Assembly (NCBI RefSeq): GCF_000757605.1
Contig: NZ_JQAK01000001.1
Coordinates: 1,166,782-1,230,781 of the forward strand
Source of the DNA: Candidatus Paracaedibacter symbiosus
Lineage (GTDB): Bacteria; Pseudomonadota; Alphaproteobacteria; Paracaedibacterales; Paracaedibacteraceae
DNA: 64,000 nt
Direction: 5' to 3'
This document shows positions 1-8,987 of this stretch, piece after piece. The notes below the pieces were generated by a model. It ran no database searches, was not told where the DNA came from, and saw only the letters and a program-made list of their open reading frames with translations. Every line of letters begins with the position of its first letter. The first letter of the stretch is position 1. The position numbers were made by a program, and so were the translations under genes.

Positions 1-605
1 CGAACGATCAAGCACCTATTGCTCTCATTTTACACCCACATCCTCAATTTGGCGGCACCATGAACAACAAAGTTGTTTACGCCCTTTACCGAACTTTTTC
101 TGAGCTTGGTTATAACACCTTGCGATTTAACTTTCGAGGTGTAGGCCGATCTGAAGGCAGTTATGACCATGGTGAAGGGGAATTAAACGACGCTGCTTCG
201 GCTCTCGATTGGCTTCAATCGGTTAACCCCCATGCGTCCAGATGCTGTGTAGCAGGTTTTTCTTTTGGGGCGTGGATTGCCATGCAGCTGTTAATGCGCC
301 GGCCAGAACTTGACAGCTTTATTGCCGTTAGCCCCTCAGCTGATCGCTATGACTTTAGCTTCTTAGCTCCTTGTCCTGTCCCGGGAATGATTATACAAGG
401 ATCAAAAGACGACATTGTTCCCCATACTTACGTGGGTAAACTGGCAGAAAAACTACAACAACAGCGCGGTATTAAGATTGATTATCGTTTGATTGCCGAG
501 GCAGATCATTTTTATAATGGCAAATTGCCTGAACTTTGTCAGCATGTTGAAGGATACTTAAGAATGTTAGCTAAACCCAAATCTATTGCTGTGAATCAAA
601 TTTAA
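1..605 (+). CDS. Alpha/beta hydrolase, 5' end outside window
   Basis: Serine-hydrolase fold protein of the small alpha/beta hydrolase type (COG2945-like); the substrate is unknown. The reading frame is open from base 3 and the residues before the first ATG at 60 already read like this family (HPHPQFGGTM), so the true start lies upstream of the window. The nucleophile elbow is G-F-S-F-G, the acidic residue is probably in SKDDIVP, and the catalytic histidine is in EADHFYNG near the C-terminus. The stop is at 603-605. No partner gene indicates its substrate; the next gene is a LysR regulator on the same strand after a 235-bp gap. Confidence 0.85.
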   Translation, partial: NDQAPIALILHPHPQFGGTMNNKVVYALYRTFSELGYNTLRFNFRGVGRSEGSYDHGEGELNDAASALDWLQSVNPHASRCCVAGFSFGAWIAMQLLMRRPELDSFIAVSPSADRYDFSFLAPCPVPGMIIQGSKDDIVPHTYVGKLAEKLQQQRGIKIDYRLIAEADHFYNGKLPELCQHVEGYLRMLAKPKSIAVNQI

Positions 606-840
606 CCTTCCTCTATACTCAAAACATCTGAAGAAGCGAGAGTATTGAAACGATTTTTATTTTAGCGCAATGCGAATAAGGTTAAGAGGCGCTTAGTATA
701 TACGACTTATCATTTCCCCATAGTCCTTCTTTCCCGGAAGGAAAATGGACATTTCATTTAAAAAAATAAACGAAAATTTAAGAATAGAGGGTTATCTTTA
801 ATAAAGTGGGATGTTCCTATCTACTAAGGGATGATGTCAA

Positions 841-1725
841 ATGAGACCCCTAGATTTATCAAAATTAAGATTGTTTTATGAGATCGCTCGGCAAAGAAAT
901 ATGACGAGGGCTGCCGAAAAACTCAATGTCAGTCAACCTGCCTTGAGTCAAGCCCTTGCAGATTTGGAATATAATCTCAAATCCAAACTTTTTCATCGCC
1001 TCTCCCGAGGCATGAGCCTTACCGTTCAAGGAGAGAGATTGTTTGTTTTTGCTGAAAATATAATGCAACAGACTGAAAGTTTTGAGAAATCCTTTCATGA
1101 AAAAGGGGAGGAAATTGCAGGGGAAATAAAGATTGCCACACTGCCTTTTCTGGGTTCAGGGTGGCTTATTCCTCATTTGGCCGAATTCTTGGAAAAATAT
1201 CCCAAAATAAATCCCAAGATTTTTCGTAGAAGTGAGAATATTGATTTTACCAAAACAGATATCGCTATTCTTCCCCTTATTCCCCATCAACCAGACCTTA
1301 TTCAGCACCATTTATTTACTGTTCAAGGGCAATTATTTGCGAGTCCAGCTTACTTAGAAGAATTTGGCAGGCCGCAAACACTTGAAGAGTTGGATCATCA
1401 TCAGCTGATTACCTATGGGGAAAATTATTCTTCACCCTATGGCAGTCCAAACTGGCTAATAAGTTTGGGAAGAACCTCGATAGATCAGTTTAGAAAATCA
1501 TATTTTGAGATAAACTCCATCCATGGAATGTGGCGAAGTGCTCAAGAAGGTTTAGGGATTGCTGAGCTTCCCAATTACTCAACTATATTAGACAGTGGGC
1601 TTGAAAAAGTTTTACCAGACACAGTCGGCCTGGAAACATCTATTTATTATATATTTCCTAAAGGAAGAGAAAAGTCCAAAAAAATCAACCTACTACTAGA
1701 GTATCTATCTACAAAAGGAAAATAA
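841..1725 (+). CDS. LysR-family transcriptional regulator
   Basis: DNA-binding regulator of 294 residues, the usual LysR length. Residues 1-62 form the winged helix-turn-helix (RAAEKLNVSQPALSQALADL); residues about 90-290 form the periplasmic-binding-protein-like effector domain. An AAGGG ribosome-binding site lies at 826-830, ten bases before the ATG. LysR genes often control a divergent neighbour, but here the upstream gene is co-directional, so the target cannot be read from context. The effector is unknown. Confidence 0.9.
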   Translation: MRPLDLSKLRLFYEIARQRNMTRAAEKLNVSQPALSQALADLEYNLKSKLFHRLSRGMSLTVQGERLFVFAENIMQQTESFEKSFHEKGEEIAGEIKIATLPFLGSGWLIPHLAEFLEKYPKINPKIFRRSENIDFTKTDIAILPLIPHQPDLIQHHLFTVQGQLFASPAYLEEFGRPQTLEELDHHQLITYGENYSSPYGSPNWLISLGRTSIDQFRKSYFEINSIHGMWRSAQEGLGIAELPNYSTILDSGLEKVLPDTVGLETSIYYIFPKGREKSKKINLLLEYLSTKGK

Positions 1726-1727
1726 GT

Positions 1728-1758
1728 AAAGGAGGAAAGAGCCCTCCTTTCTCTTTAT
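1728..1758 (+). terminator. Intrinsic terminator candidate after the LysR gene
   Basis: AAAGGAGG (1728-1735) can pair with CCTCCTTT (1743-1750) around a 7-nt loop, followed by a pyrimidine-rich tract (CTCTTTATC). It starts two bases after the LysR stop codon. The T-tract is short, so strength is uncertain. Confidence 0.55.
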
Positions 1759-1882
1759 CTCTTAACACCACAAATGCATAAGTAGGGGCAAAACGAGCGT
1801 ATGGTCGCGGGTGTAAGTTAGAGAACTCAAGATTTATTTTTTTATTATAAAATAAATATGTAAACCGAAGGCTATGAAATTA

Positions 1883-2392
1883 TTAATCCCGCAGTTTCTT
1901 TAGTCGAACATACAGAGCACCCGTACCGCCGTCGTGGGGTTTGGCTGGCGCATAAGCAGAAACGTAAGGTAAATTATCTAACCAGCCAGGAACTAAACTT
2001 CGCAACGTAACCCCTCGGTCTGGCTTACCTTTTCCTGTAATTACCAGCACCCAGTTTTTATACTGGAGTTGAGCATTCATCAAAAAAAACTGTAATTGTT
2101 GTTGTGCTTGATCTTTTGTAAACCCATGCAAGTCGATCCGCGCCTCAATGACAACTTTGGTGACGCGGGTCGTTTTATGGGTGGAGCCCGACACAGCATG
2201 ATCTGTCAAAAGAATTTGCCGCTGACCTTCATAATATTCACGTCGCCGTTGTTGATGAATACGATCCCGATCCACAGACACTGGGCGTTTTACAAAAAAA
2301 TGGGGCGTGTCTTGGTTATCCAAGGGCTTGACGTTATCAATAAATGCCTGCCATGCAGCCATTTCACTCTCATCTAAGGGTTTCTTTGCCAT
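1883..2392 (-). CDS. Smr-domain protein
   Basis: Stand-alone Smr (small MutS-related) domain protein, 169 residues. The family is linked to nicking endonuclease activity on DNA or RNA. The first 80 residues are charged linker; the Smr domain follows with IDLHG at 86-90 and ITGKG at 118-122, the two signature motifs. It lies 15 bp downstream of mltA on the same strand, so mltA-smr are probably co-transcribed, an arrangement common in alphaproteobacteria together with timA and divergent secB. The precise cellular role is not deducible. Confidence 0.88.
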   Translation of the reverse strand: MAKKPLDESEMAAWQAFIDNVKPLDNQDTPHFFVKRPVSVDRDRIHQQRRREYYEGQRQILLTDHAVSGSTHKTTRVTKVVIEARIDLHGFTKDQAQQQLQFFLMNAQLQYKNWVLVITGKGKPDRGVTLRSLVPGWLDNLPYVSAYAPAKPHDGGTGALYVRLKKLRD

Positions 2393-2407
2393 CGGCTCTC
2401 ATCAACT

Positions 2408-3484
2408 TTAACGGGGTAACAAAAGATACAGCTGACCTTTTGAATTCATCAAACCCGCATGATTTGCTGCTTCATTCCCATGCCCCCAGAAAAAATCACC
2501 TCGGACGACTCCTTTAATTGCCCCACCCGTATCTTGCGCCATCATCAAGCGTTGCAATCGAGGGTAACTGCCTTGAGGATGTGTTGTATCTAACCATAAT
2601 GGGGATCCTAGGGAGATAAATTGTCTATCTACCGCCATACTCCGTTTTGGCGTTAAGGGAACACCATGGCTGCCAATCGGGCCAGGTCCTGACATTTCTT
2701 TGAAGAATACATAAGATTGATTTTTTGACATCACTGATTCAGCTTGACGGGGGTGATCTTTCAGCCATTTACGAATAGTGTGCATATTGACTTGGTTTGA
2801 TTTTAACGCTCCACGATCAATTAATTCTTTGCCAATAGCAAAATAAGGATAACCATTTTGGCCATCATAACCTAGGCGAATTTCCTGACCATTCTCAAGC
2901 CTAACTCGACCAGATCCTTGCACTTGAATGAAAAAAGCAGCCACTGGGTCATCAACCCAAACCAGTTCCAAGCCTTTGCCTTTTAAAGCACCAGCAACTA
3001 TACGAGATCGCGGTATTTTATAGTTGACTGATTTTGGCGGCAAACGGTAAAGCGGTGTATGATAGGGGCCATGTTTCTTGCGGGATCCCCGTAAAATTGG
3101 TTCATAATAACCTGTAAAAGTCCCAGCAGTCTCATCTCCTGCTGAAATTAAATATGGCTTTAAATGGAATTCCAAAAATTTGCGCAAATGGGCGCTGTTA
3201 TGGAACTTGTCATTCGTCAATTGGACACAAAATCCCCGCCAATCATGGGCTGCCCCTGAGCCATCACTTTTGGTGATCATTTTTGTGGTGGAATTTTTCT
3301 TTAAAAGAACCTGACATGATTTACGCATCGCTGGTAATGCCTCAATCATCTTGTCATCCTGCCAACCAGAAAGGTCTTCATAATTAACGGGGGTGAGAGT
3401 TAACTCAGATTGAGGGCCCTGACAACCCGCAACCAAAAATAGAAGAGAGGCAAAAGAGAAAGAGGGAATAAAAAATTTTTTCAT
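2408..3484 (-). CDS. mltA: Membrane-bound lytic murein transglycosylase A
   Basis: Outer-membrane lipoprotein that cleaves peptidoglycan glycan strands to 1,6-anhydro products. It has a lipoprotein signal with the lipobox LVAGC, giving a lipidated Cys21. The central MltA domain contains YYEPILRGSRK, and the C-terminal 3D-type barrel holds AQDTGGAIKG and RGDFFWG, whose aspartates match the catalytic region of the family. At 358 residues it is of normal length. It is followed 15 bp later by smr and preceded by timA 23 bp upstream, all on the minus strand, so the three likely form one operon. Confidence 0.95.
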   Translation of the reverse strand: MKKFFIPSFSFASLLFLVAGCQGPQSELTLTPVNYEDLSGWQDDKMIEALPAMRKSCQVLLKKNSTTKMITKSDGSGAAHDWRGFCVQLTNDKFHNSAHLRKFLEFHLKPYLISAGDETAGTFTGYYEPILRGSRKKHGPYHTPLYRLPPKSVNYKIPRSRIVAGALKGKGLELVWVDDPVAAFFIQVQGSGRVRLENGQEIRLGYDGQNGYPYFAIGKELIDRGALKSNQVNMHTIRKWLKDHPRQAESVMSKNQSYVFFKEMSGPGPIGSHGVPLTPKRSMAVDRQFISLGSPLWLDTTHPQGSYPRLQRLMMAQDTGGAIKGVVRGDFFWGHGNEAANHAGLMNSKGQLYLLLPR

Positions 3485-3507
3485 TAGTTATTTGTTTAGA
3501 CTTATTT

Positions 3508-4167
3508 TTAATAGGGGTTAGTTTCTGTTTTTGTCGCGGCAAGATACCAGGTTGGATCCTTAGCATTAATGTTATGGGTAAAAGTCCAAACATCGGTGAT
3601 AGAAGTTGCAATTTTCGCGGGATTGTCTATAATAGTTCCGGCTTCATCGTAAGTAACTCGAATTTGAGTGGTTTTAAAACGCATAGCAATATTGACTTGA
3701 GAATCGATGAGCTCGATGGAATCAATATCCAACCGTTCCATTTTCTCGATAGATGTTTCAAGCTTTAGGTTATTTTCAGTGCGAGTGGCAATGGCAGCTT
3801 CAAATTGACCAAATACTTTTCTTGTTAAAAGGTTTTTTAGAGTGTCCAGATCCCCATTGGCAAAAGCAATTACTATCATTTCATAAGCAGACTGAGCGCC
3901 CGCAATAAATTGATCGAGATTAAAACTAGGATCTGCCCTTTTAAGGGCTTCTAGACCAGCGCGCGCGCCTGGCTTTAAGGCTTCTTCAAGCACTGATAAT
4001 TCGATGATTGATTGCTTAATTGGCAAATGCACCACGTTATTCTCAGCTTGAAATTCTTGAAGTTTATTGTCACGGCGTTGTTGGTCCTCATCTGTTTCCT
4101 GGCCTAAAACCATCCACAAACGATAGATAAGATACGCTGTAATTAATGCCAAAAAAATAATTTCCAT
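3508..4167 (-). CDS. timA: Tim44-domain protein TimA
   Basis: Inner-membrane-anchored Tim44-like protein, 219 residues. One hydrophobic helix at residues 2-18 is followed by a charged linker and the Tim44/TimA domain from about residue 75 to the C-terminus. In alphaproteobacteria TimA is the bacterial relative of the mitochondrial import subunit Tim44 and is usually encoded divergently from secB, exactly as here. The bacterial role is not settled; a membrane-assembly function is the family-level inference. The 119-bp gap to secB must hold both divergent promoters. Confidence 0.88.
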   Translation of the reverse strand: MEIIFLALITAYLIYRLWMVLGQETDEDQQRRDNKLQEFQAENNVVHLPIKQSIIELSVLEEALKPGARAGLEALKRADPSFNLDQFIAGAQSAYEMIVIAFANGDLDTLKNLLTRKVFGQFEAAIATRTENNLKLETSIEKMERLDIDSIELIDSQVNIAMRFKTTQIRVTYDEAGTIIDNPAKIATSITDVWTFTHNINAKDPTWYLAATKTETNPY

Positions 4168-4286
4168 AAATCAACCCATAAGCTATAAACTAAAACTTTT
4201 CATCAAGAATGGACGAATCTCTTCTAGACGAGCTCTCTTCCAACTTGCTACAACTAGACTAGTTATTCAATAGTTGGAGAAAAAAA

Positions 4287-4775
4287 ATGTCAAATTCTCA
4301 AAATTCTGCGTCTCAAAACCCTGCAGAAATGAGCTTACCTATTATTGTCCGAGCCCAATACATTCGTGATTTATCCTTTGAAAACCCAAATCCTCTCACA
4401 ATTTTCACAAGTGATTCAGAAATTCAACCGAATATTGGTGTAAGTGTTCAAGCCAAAGCACAAAATTTGGGCGAACGCAACTTTGAAGTTGTCCTGGATA
4501 TTAAAGTTGAAGCAAAACGTGAAGAAGACACGATGTTTGTTGCTGAGTTAAGCTATGCTGGCGTCGTCACGGTTGCCAATGAAGTAGAGGAAATCAATCT
4601 GAATCGTTTTGTAATGGTTGAAGCGCCCCATTTATTGTTCCCATATGCTCGCAATATTATCTCTGACATGACACGAGACGGCGGTTATCCACCCTTAATG
4701 TTGTCACCAGTTGATTTTGCAGCTCTATTCCACCAACAAGCTCAGCCTCAGCAAAGCCAAGCTACAATTAATTAA
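4287..4775 (+). CDS. secB: Protein-export chaperone SecB
   Basis: Cytosolic homotetrameric chaperone that holds preproteins unfolded and hands them to SecA. The length of 162 residues is normal. Family sequence such as YIRDLSFENPNP and the C-terminal PPLMLSPVDFAALF are evident. A purine-rich GGAGAAAAAA precedes the ATG. Divergent from timA; followed by gmhA on the same strand. Confidence 0.96.
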   Translation: MSNSQNSASQNPAEMSLPIIVRAQYIRDLSFENPNPLTIFTSDSEIQPNIGVSVQAKAQNLGERNFEVVLDIKVEAKREEDTMFVAELSYAGVVTVANEVEEINLNRFVMVEAPHLLFPYARNIISDMTRDGGYPPLMLSPVDFAALFHQQAQPQQSQATIN

Positions 4776-4886
4776 TATAATATATATTGCGGGCCTCAGT
4801 TAGAAGGCATGGCAATCTCTTTGGATATAATCATAAGAAGATTGCCGCGCTACTTTGCTCTTTGCAATGACATACTAGGAATTCCC

Positions 4887-5480
4887 ATGGATTTATTAAA
4901 ACGCACTTTTGAAATTTTTGAAGATTCAATCAAACTTAAACAACGAATTCTTGAAACTGATTTACTAGAAAAACTGTTGGAAATCGCCGATGTCATGGTG
5001 GCTTCCATTCAGCAGGGCGGAAAAATTTTCTTTTGTGGAAATGGTGGTTCTGCGGCGGATGCTCAACATTTAGCAGCTGAACTTTTGGTGCGCTTACGCT
5101 CCCACGTCAATCGTGACGCGATTCCAGCCCTGACTTTAGCAACAGACACGTCAACCATTACTGCCTGCGCCAACGATTATTCTTTCGAAGAAATTTTCTC
5201 TCGCCCGCTTTCAGGTTTAGGTGTTAAGGGAGATGTTGTTGTTGGAATCACAACATCTGGCAAATCACCCAATGTCATCAAAGCCTTTGAAGTAGCCAGA
5301 AAAAAAGGAATCATCACAATTGGTTTCTTAGGCGGTGCTGCTCATGGTGATCCAGCTTTACAGCATTGTGATTATGCCTTCGTGGTTCCTTCCAGCGATA
5401 CGGGACGGGTTCAAGAGGTGCATATCACCGCGGGGCATGCTTTAATGGAAGCTGTTGAAGAAAAAATCATCAACAGTTAG
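4887..5480 (+). CDS. gmhA: Phosphoheptose isomerase (SIS domain)
   Basis: Converts sedoheptulose 7-phosphate to D-glycero-D-manno-heptose 7-phosphate for LPS inner-core heptose. A single SIS domain is visible, with FCGNGGSAADAQHLAAEL and TTSGKSPNV as the sugar-phosphate binding segments. The frame is open from an ATG at 4809, but I place the start at 4887 because AGGA sits at 4877-4880 and the 197-residue product matches the family; the extra 26 residues of the longer form look non-conserved. Stop codons of gmhA and the convergent dnaQ are 17 bp apart. Confidence 0.9.
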   Translation: MDLLKRTFEIFEDSIKLKQRILETDLLEKLLEIADVMVASIQQGGKIFFCGNGGSAADAQHLAAELLVRLRSHVNRDAIPALTLATDTSTITACANDYSFEEIFSRPLSGLGVKGDVVVGITTSGKSPNVIKAFEVARKKGIITIGFLGGAAHGDPALQHCDYAFVVPSSDTGRVQEVHITAGHALMEAVEEKIINS

Positions 5481-5497
5481 GGCGTCTGGATAGAAAT

Positions 5498-6211
5498 TTA
5501 GGTATAAAATTCTTCCCAAAGAGAGTTTTTTATACCTTTTAAAAATTCTTCATGGGCCTGTTTTTCAGCATCAGAGAGTTTATACTGGCGAGAGGGGCGA
5601 AAAGCCTTTTGCAAGTTCAAGATATCTTTGAACTCAATAGTCGCCGCCTCTTTTTGTCCATCAGCTTGAAATTGAAAACTTACCTGACGGCCACCGATAA
5701 GCTCAAGATACACTTTGGCGAGCAATTCAGCGTCGATCCAGGCACCGTGCGTAGTACGAACACTTAGATCAATATTGAAACGACGGCATAACGCGTCAAG
5801 GCTAGCGGGGGAACCTGGAAATTTTTGTCGCGCCATTTTTAAGGTATCAATTGCGCGGGACATCTCTAACATCGGGCGACATAACCGATCTAACTCAGCG
5901 TTTAAAAACCCCATGTCAAAGCTCGCATTATGTATTATAAGAGGCGCTTCGTCAATAAACTCCAAAAACTCTTCAACGATATGGACAAATAAAGGAGCAT
6001 CCTTGACCATCTCATTGGTGATCCCATGAACACGCGTTGATTCTTCAGGAATATCGCGCTGAGGATTAATATGTTTGTGAAATATTTTACCTGTGGGCAG
6101 ATGATTGATAAGTTCTATGCCCCCAATTTCAACAATCCGATCGCCATCGCGCGGTGTTAAACCAGTTGTTTCGGTATCGAGAACAATTTCACGAATCATT
6201 TTTTCAGCCAT
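5498..6211 (-). CDS. dnaQ: DNA polymerase III epsilon subunit (3'-5' proofreading exonuclease)
   Basis: Proofreading exonuclease of the replicase, 237 residues. The DEDDh motifs are present: LDTETTG (Asp12, Glu14), HNASFDMGFL for motif II and HGAWIDAELL for motif III with its histidine. The C-terminal tail should contact the polymerase alpha subunit. The gene starts inside the end of coaE (overlap 6204-6211), so coaE and dnaQ are translationally coupled; aroE, coaE and dnaQ form one minus-strand operon leading away from the proposed origin. Confidence 0.95.
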   Translation of the reverse strand: MAEKMIREIVLDTETTGLTPRDGDRIVEIGGIELINHLPTGKIFHKHINPQRDIPEESTRVHGITNEMVKDAPLFVHIVEEFLEFIDEAPLIIHNASFDMGFLNAELDRLCRPMLEMSRAIDTLKMARQKFPGSPASLDALCRRFNIDLSVRTTHGAWIDAELLAKVYLELIGGRQVSFQFQADGQKEAATIEFKDILNLQKAFRPSRQYKLSDAEKQAHEEFLKGIKNSLWEEFYT

Positions 6212-6797
6212 GGAATAAGATCATCTTTAGTAGAGTGTCTAGTTGTCGCTTTGCATAATAACGATTCAAACCTGTTTGCACAACAAAATCAGCATGTTTT
6301 ACTTTATCTGACGGTGGAAGTTGCTGCTGCAACAATAATTTTTTTAATTCAGATGATTGGCCATGGCGCCAATCCAGGCGTTTTTGTTGTAACCATTCAG
6401 GGCATTGTACAACAACTATATAATCGCAAAGCGCTTGCATTTGTTTTTCAATTAATAAGGGAATATCTAAAAAGACAAGCTTGATCCCAAGCCTTTTATT
6501 TTTGGCTAAAAAGTCTTGCCTTGCTTTCGCCAGTTCAGGATATAAGATGGCCTCTAAAGCTAAAATATTTCGTGGCGAGGCCAGTATAAATTTACTAAGC
6601 GCGGCACGCTGAATCTGTCCATCTTGAACCAATTCAGGAGTTAAAGTCGCTATTTTTTTAAGAACTTCAGACATTAAATAGAGTTTTTTGATCTCGGCAT
6701 CGGCATCAAATATAGGATATTTGCGTGTTCTTTTAAGCAAGGTCACGAGGGTACTTTTACCCATAGCCATGGAGCCTGTAATGCCAACAATAATCAT
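6204..6797 (-). CDS. coaE: Dephospho-CoA kinase
   Basis: Last step of coenzyme A synthesis: phosphorylates the 3'-hydroxyl of dephospho-CoA. P-loop GSMAMGKST is near the N-terminus, with the DADAEIKKL segment typical of CoaE shortly after. 197 residues, normal for the family. It overlaps aroE by 4 bp (6794-6797) and dnaQ by 8 bp. Confidence 0.93.
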   Translation of the reverse strand: MIIVGITGSMAMGKSTLVTLLKRTRKYPIFDADAEIKKLYLMSEVLKKIATLTPELVQDGQIQRAALSKFILASPRNILALEAILYPELAKARQDFLAKNKRLGIKLVFLDIPLLIEKQMQALCDYIVVVQCPEWLQQKRLDWRHGQSSELKKLLLQQQLPPSDKVKHADFVVQTGLNRYYAKRQLDTLLKMILFHG

Positions 6798-7567
6798 CTA
6801 TAGAGACTTCTCCTTAAATCAGGTGTGATTTCTGGAAAAATATTAAACCAATATTGGAAACTATGTTGAGCCTGTCTTATCAAAAATTCAATCCCTGGTA
6901 TTATAGCCTGGCGAGATTTTTTAACATGGGTCATGAATAATGACTCAGAACCACCATAAACATAGTCACAAACAAGCGTATCTCGGTTGAGATTTTTAGG
7001 TTGGAATTCCAGATTTGGCACTGTATTGATTAAAAGTGTGGCCTCAGTCATTAAATCTGTGACTGCCTCCCATCCATGAAACATCAGCATATTTTTATAA
7101 TCTGAGTGCCATATTTTTGTCTGGCGCTCAACAATATGGATCTGAGGCACTTTTAATTGATAAAAAATTTCGACCAAACCTCTAGTCGTTCCCCCATTCC
7201 CTAAAATAACGATTTTATTACCCAGCTGCAGGTTTTGAAAGATGTCCAGTCCCCCCAACACATCTGTATTTATGGCTGCATAATTTCCATTTTCTCGACG
7301 ATAAATTGTATTAACCGCCATTAATCTAGCGGCTGACGGACAAATTGTCTTAAAAACAAACTCTTTATAAGGAATAGTGACATTGAAACCATGAAGTCCA
7401 CGGTGCAATAAGCTTTCCAAACCTGTGTGTTTATTAGCTGGATCAATATCATAAAGTTGGTATTTACCCTTTATGCCGTATAATTCCATCCAGTAATGAT
7501 GAGTTTTTGGCGACAGCGAATAGTCAATATTATGTCCGAGTAATCCGAGTAAAAATTGATGCGTCAT
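6794..7567 (-). CDS. aroE: Shikimate dehydrogenase
   Basis: NADPH-dependent reduction of 3-dehydroshikimate in aromatic amino-acid synthesis. Substrate-binding SLSPKTHHYW is at the N-terminus, the catalytic lysine is in NVTIPYKEF, the aspartate is in INTDVLG, and the nucleotide-binding loop is ILGNGGTTRG. 257 residues, slightly short for the family but with all key residues. First gene of the aroE-coaE-dnaQ operon; its start is immediately next to the proposed origin. Confidence 0.93.
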   Translation of the reverse strand: MTHQFLLGLLGHNIDYSLSPKTHHYWMELYGIKGKYQLYDIDPANKHTGLESLLHRGLHGFNVTIPYKEFVFKTICPSAARLMAVNTIYRRENGNYAAINTDVLGGLDIFQNLQLGNKIVILGNGGTTRGLVEIFYQLKVPQIHIVERQTKIWHSDYKNMLMFHGWEAVTDLMTEATLLINTVPNLEFQPKNLNRDTLVCDYVYGGSESLFMTHVKKSRQAIIPGIEFLIRQAQHSFQYWFNIFPEITPDLRRSLYR

Positions 7568-7955
7568 TTCGTCCTGTAGCTTGTGGATAACTTTGTGTGT
7601 AGTTTCAGTCTAACAGTGCAAAATTAGTGTGAATAGATTGTTTATAAAGTTTATCTTTTTCGAAACTGTTAGTAAAACCCTTCTTGTCATGAAGTTGGGT
7701 ATTGTTTTACCCACAAGACAAATTATTAATCACAGATGTGGATAAGTTCATTGATAACAAGTATAGTCCAAGGAATTATCCACAAAAAAATAAGCTTTAA
7801 CATACTGAATTTTAGATGTTTTAAAAGATATCCCCAAGATTAATCCTCAAATAGTGTGGAAAACTCTGGTATGTGAAAGAATTATGAATAAAAATGTATC
7901 CACACCTTTCACAGGGATAAACAACAACCACTACTTTTTAATTAAAGAATTATAG
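7568..7955. other. Probable chromosomal replication origin (oriC)
   Basis: Gene-free AT-rich 388 bp between divergent aroE and hemE. Three perfect DnaA boxes (TTATCCACA or its complement) lie at 7582-7590, 7737-7745 and 7776-7784. One-mismatch boxes occur at 7707-7715 (TTACCCACA) and 7896-7904 (GTATCCACA). The gap next to hemE is where Caulobacter and several other alphaproteobacteria have their origin. Genes on both sides run outward. The stretch after the last perfect box (about 7785-7860) is very AT-rich and could be the unwinding element. No coding sequence is visible here. Confidence 0.8.
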
Positions 7956-8987
7956 ATGTTAGATGAGAAGAAGCTTCTGAGTGTTATTTCCGGACAAAAA
8001 ATGGTCCAACCCCCTATTTGGTTCATGCGTCAAGCAGGGCGATATCTTCCAGAATATCGAGAAGTTCGCGAGCAAGCAGGATCATTCTGGAATTTATGCT
8101 TTACACCTGAACTTGCCTGTGAAGTAACTTTACAACCTCTTCGGCGCTTTGCGTTTGATGCAGCCATTATTTTTAGTGATATTTTAATTGTTCCCCATGC
8201 TTTGGGACAAAAAGTTGACTTTTTGCCGGATCATGGTCCCAAGCTTGAGGTGATAGATTCTGCTTTGGTACAGCAATCCTGGCAAGCAAAGAGCTACCTT
8301 GACAAATTCAGGCCCACTCTCGAAGCATTGAAACTCGTCAAACAACAGCTTGCTCCAGAGAAAGCATTGATTGGCTTTTCAGGGGCCCCTTGGACTTTGG
8401 CAACTTATATGCTTAATGCGCGAAAAGCCCATCAATTTGAGCCAATTTTAAAGTTGCTACTGACTCAAAAAGAAGAAGTGAGTCGGCTCATCACTCTTTT
8501 AAGCGATGTGGTTGCTGACTATTTGATTTTACAACTAAAAAGTGGCGCTGACGTCGTAAAGATTTTTGATTCTTGGGCCGGCGTTGTGCCTCAGATTGAT
8601 CGACAAGAACTGATTTTAAAACCTCTGGCTGAGATTGTTTCAAAAGTCAGAAACACTTATCCTAACGCACCAATTATCTATTTTGGTCGGGAAATATCTG
8701 ATTTCTATCCCGAAATCATAAAAAAAATTCCTGACCTTACCCTTGCTTTTGATCAGTATGTAAAGCCCGAAGAGATTCGCGATAAGTTTCAATCACACAT
8801 TGCTGTTCAAGGAAATCTTGATCCAGAGATTTTGCTTCAAGGCGGGGAAAAACTAGAGCGTGCAACACGAGAATTGATAAAAATTTTACGAGACGGCCCT
8901 TACATTTTCAACCTTGGCCATGGAATTTTACCACAAACACCCATTGCGCATGTTGAGCAAGTTATCCGTATGGTAAAGGAAGTATAA
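7956..8987 (+). CDS. hemE: Uroporphyrinogen decarboxylase
   Basis: Decarboxylates the four acetate side chains of uroporphyrinogen III to give coproporphyrinogen III. The signature PPIWFMRQAGRYLPEYR is at residues 19-35; FSGAPWTLATYML and FNLGHGILPQTP are further conserved segments. 343 residues, full length. Its stop overlaps the hemH start by one base (TAATG), so hemE-hemH-hemJ are read as one unit. First gene to the right of the proposed origin. Confidence 0.97.
   Translation: MLDEKKLLSVISGQKMVQPPIWFMRQAGRYLPEYREVREQAGSFWNLCFTPELACEVTLQPLRRFAFDAAIIFSDILIVPHALGQKVDFLPDHGPKLEVIDSALVQQSWQAKSYLDKFRPTLEALKLVKQQLAPEKALIGFSGAPWTLATYMLNARKAHQFEPILKLLLTQKEEVSRLITLLSDVVADYLILQLKSGADVVKIFDSWAGVVPQIDRQELILKPLAEIVSKVRNTYPNAPIIYFGREISDFYPEIIKKIPDLTLAFDQYVKPEEIRDKFQSHIAVQGNLDPEILLQGGEKLERATRELIKILRDGPYIFNLGHGILPQTPIAHVEQVIRMVKEV

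Noticed and set aside
724-742. TCCTTC/GAAGGA hairpin upstream of the LysR gene
   Set aside because: Six-bp stem without a T-run; could be chance.
841-1725. LysR gene as regulator of the upstream hydrolase
   Set aside because: The genes are co-directional with a 235-bp gap, not divergent, so the link is only guesswork.
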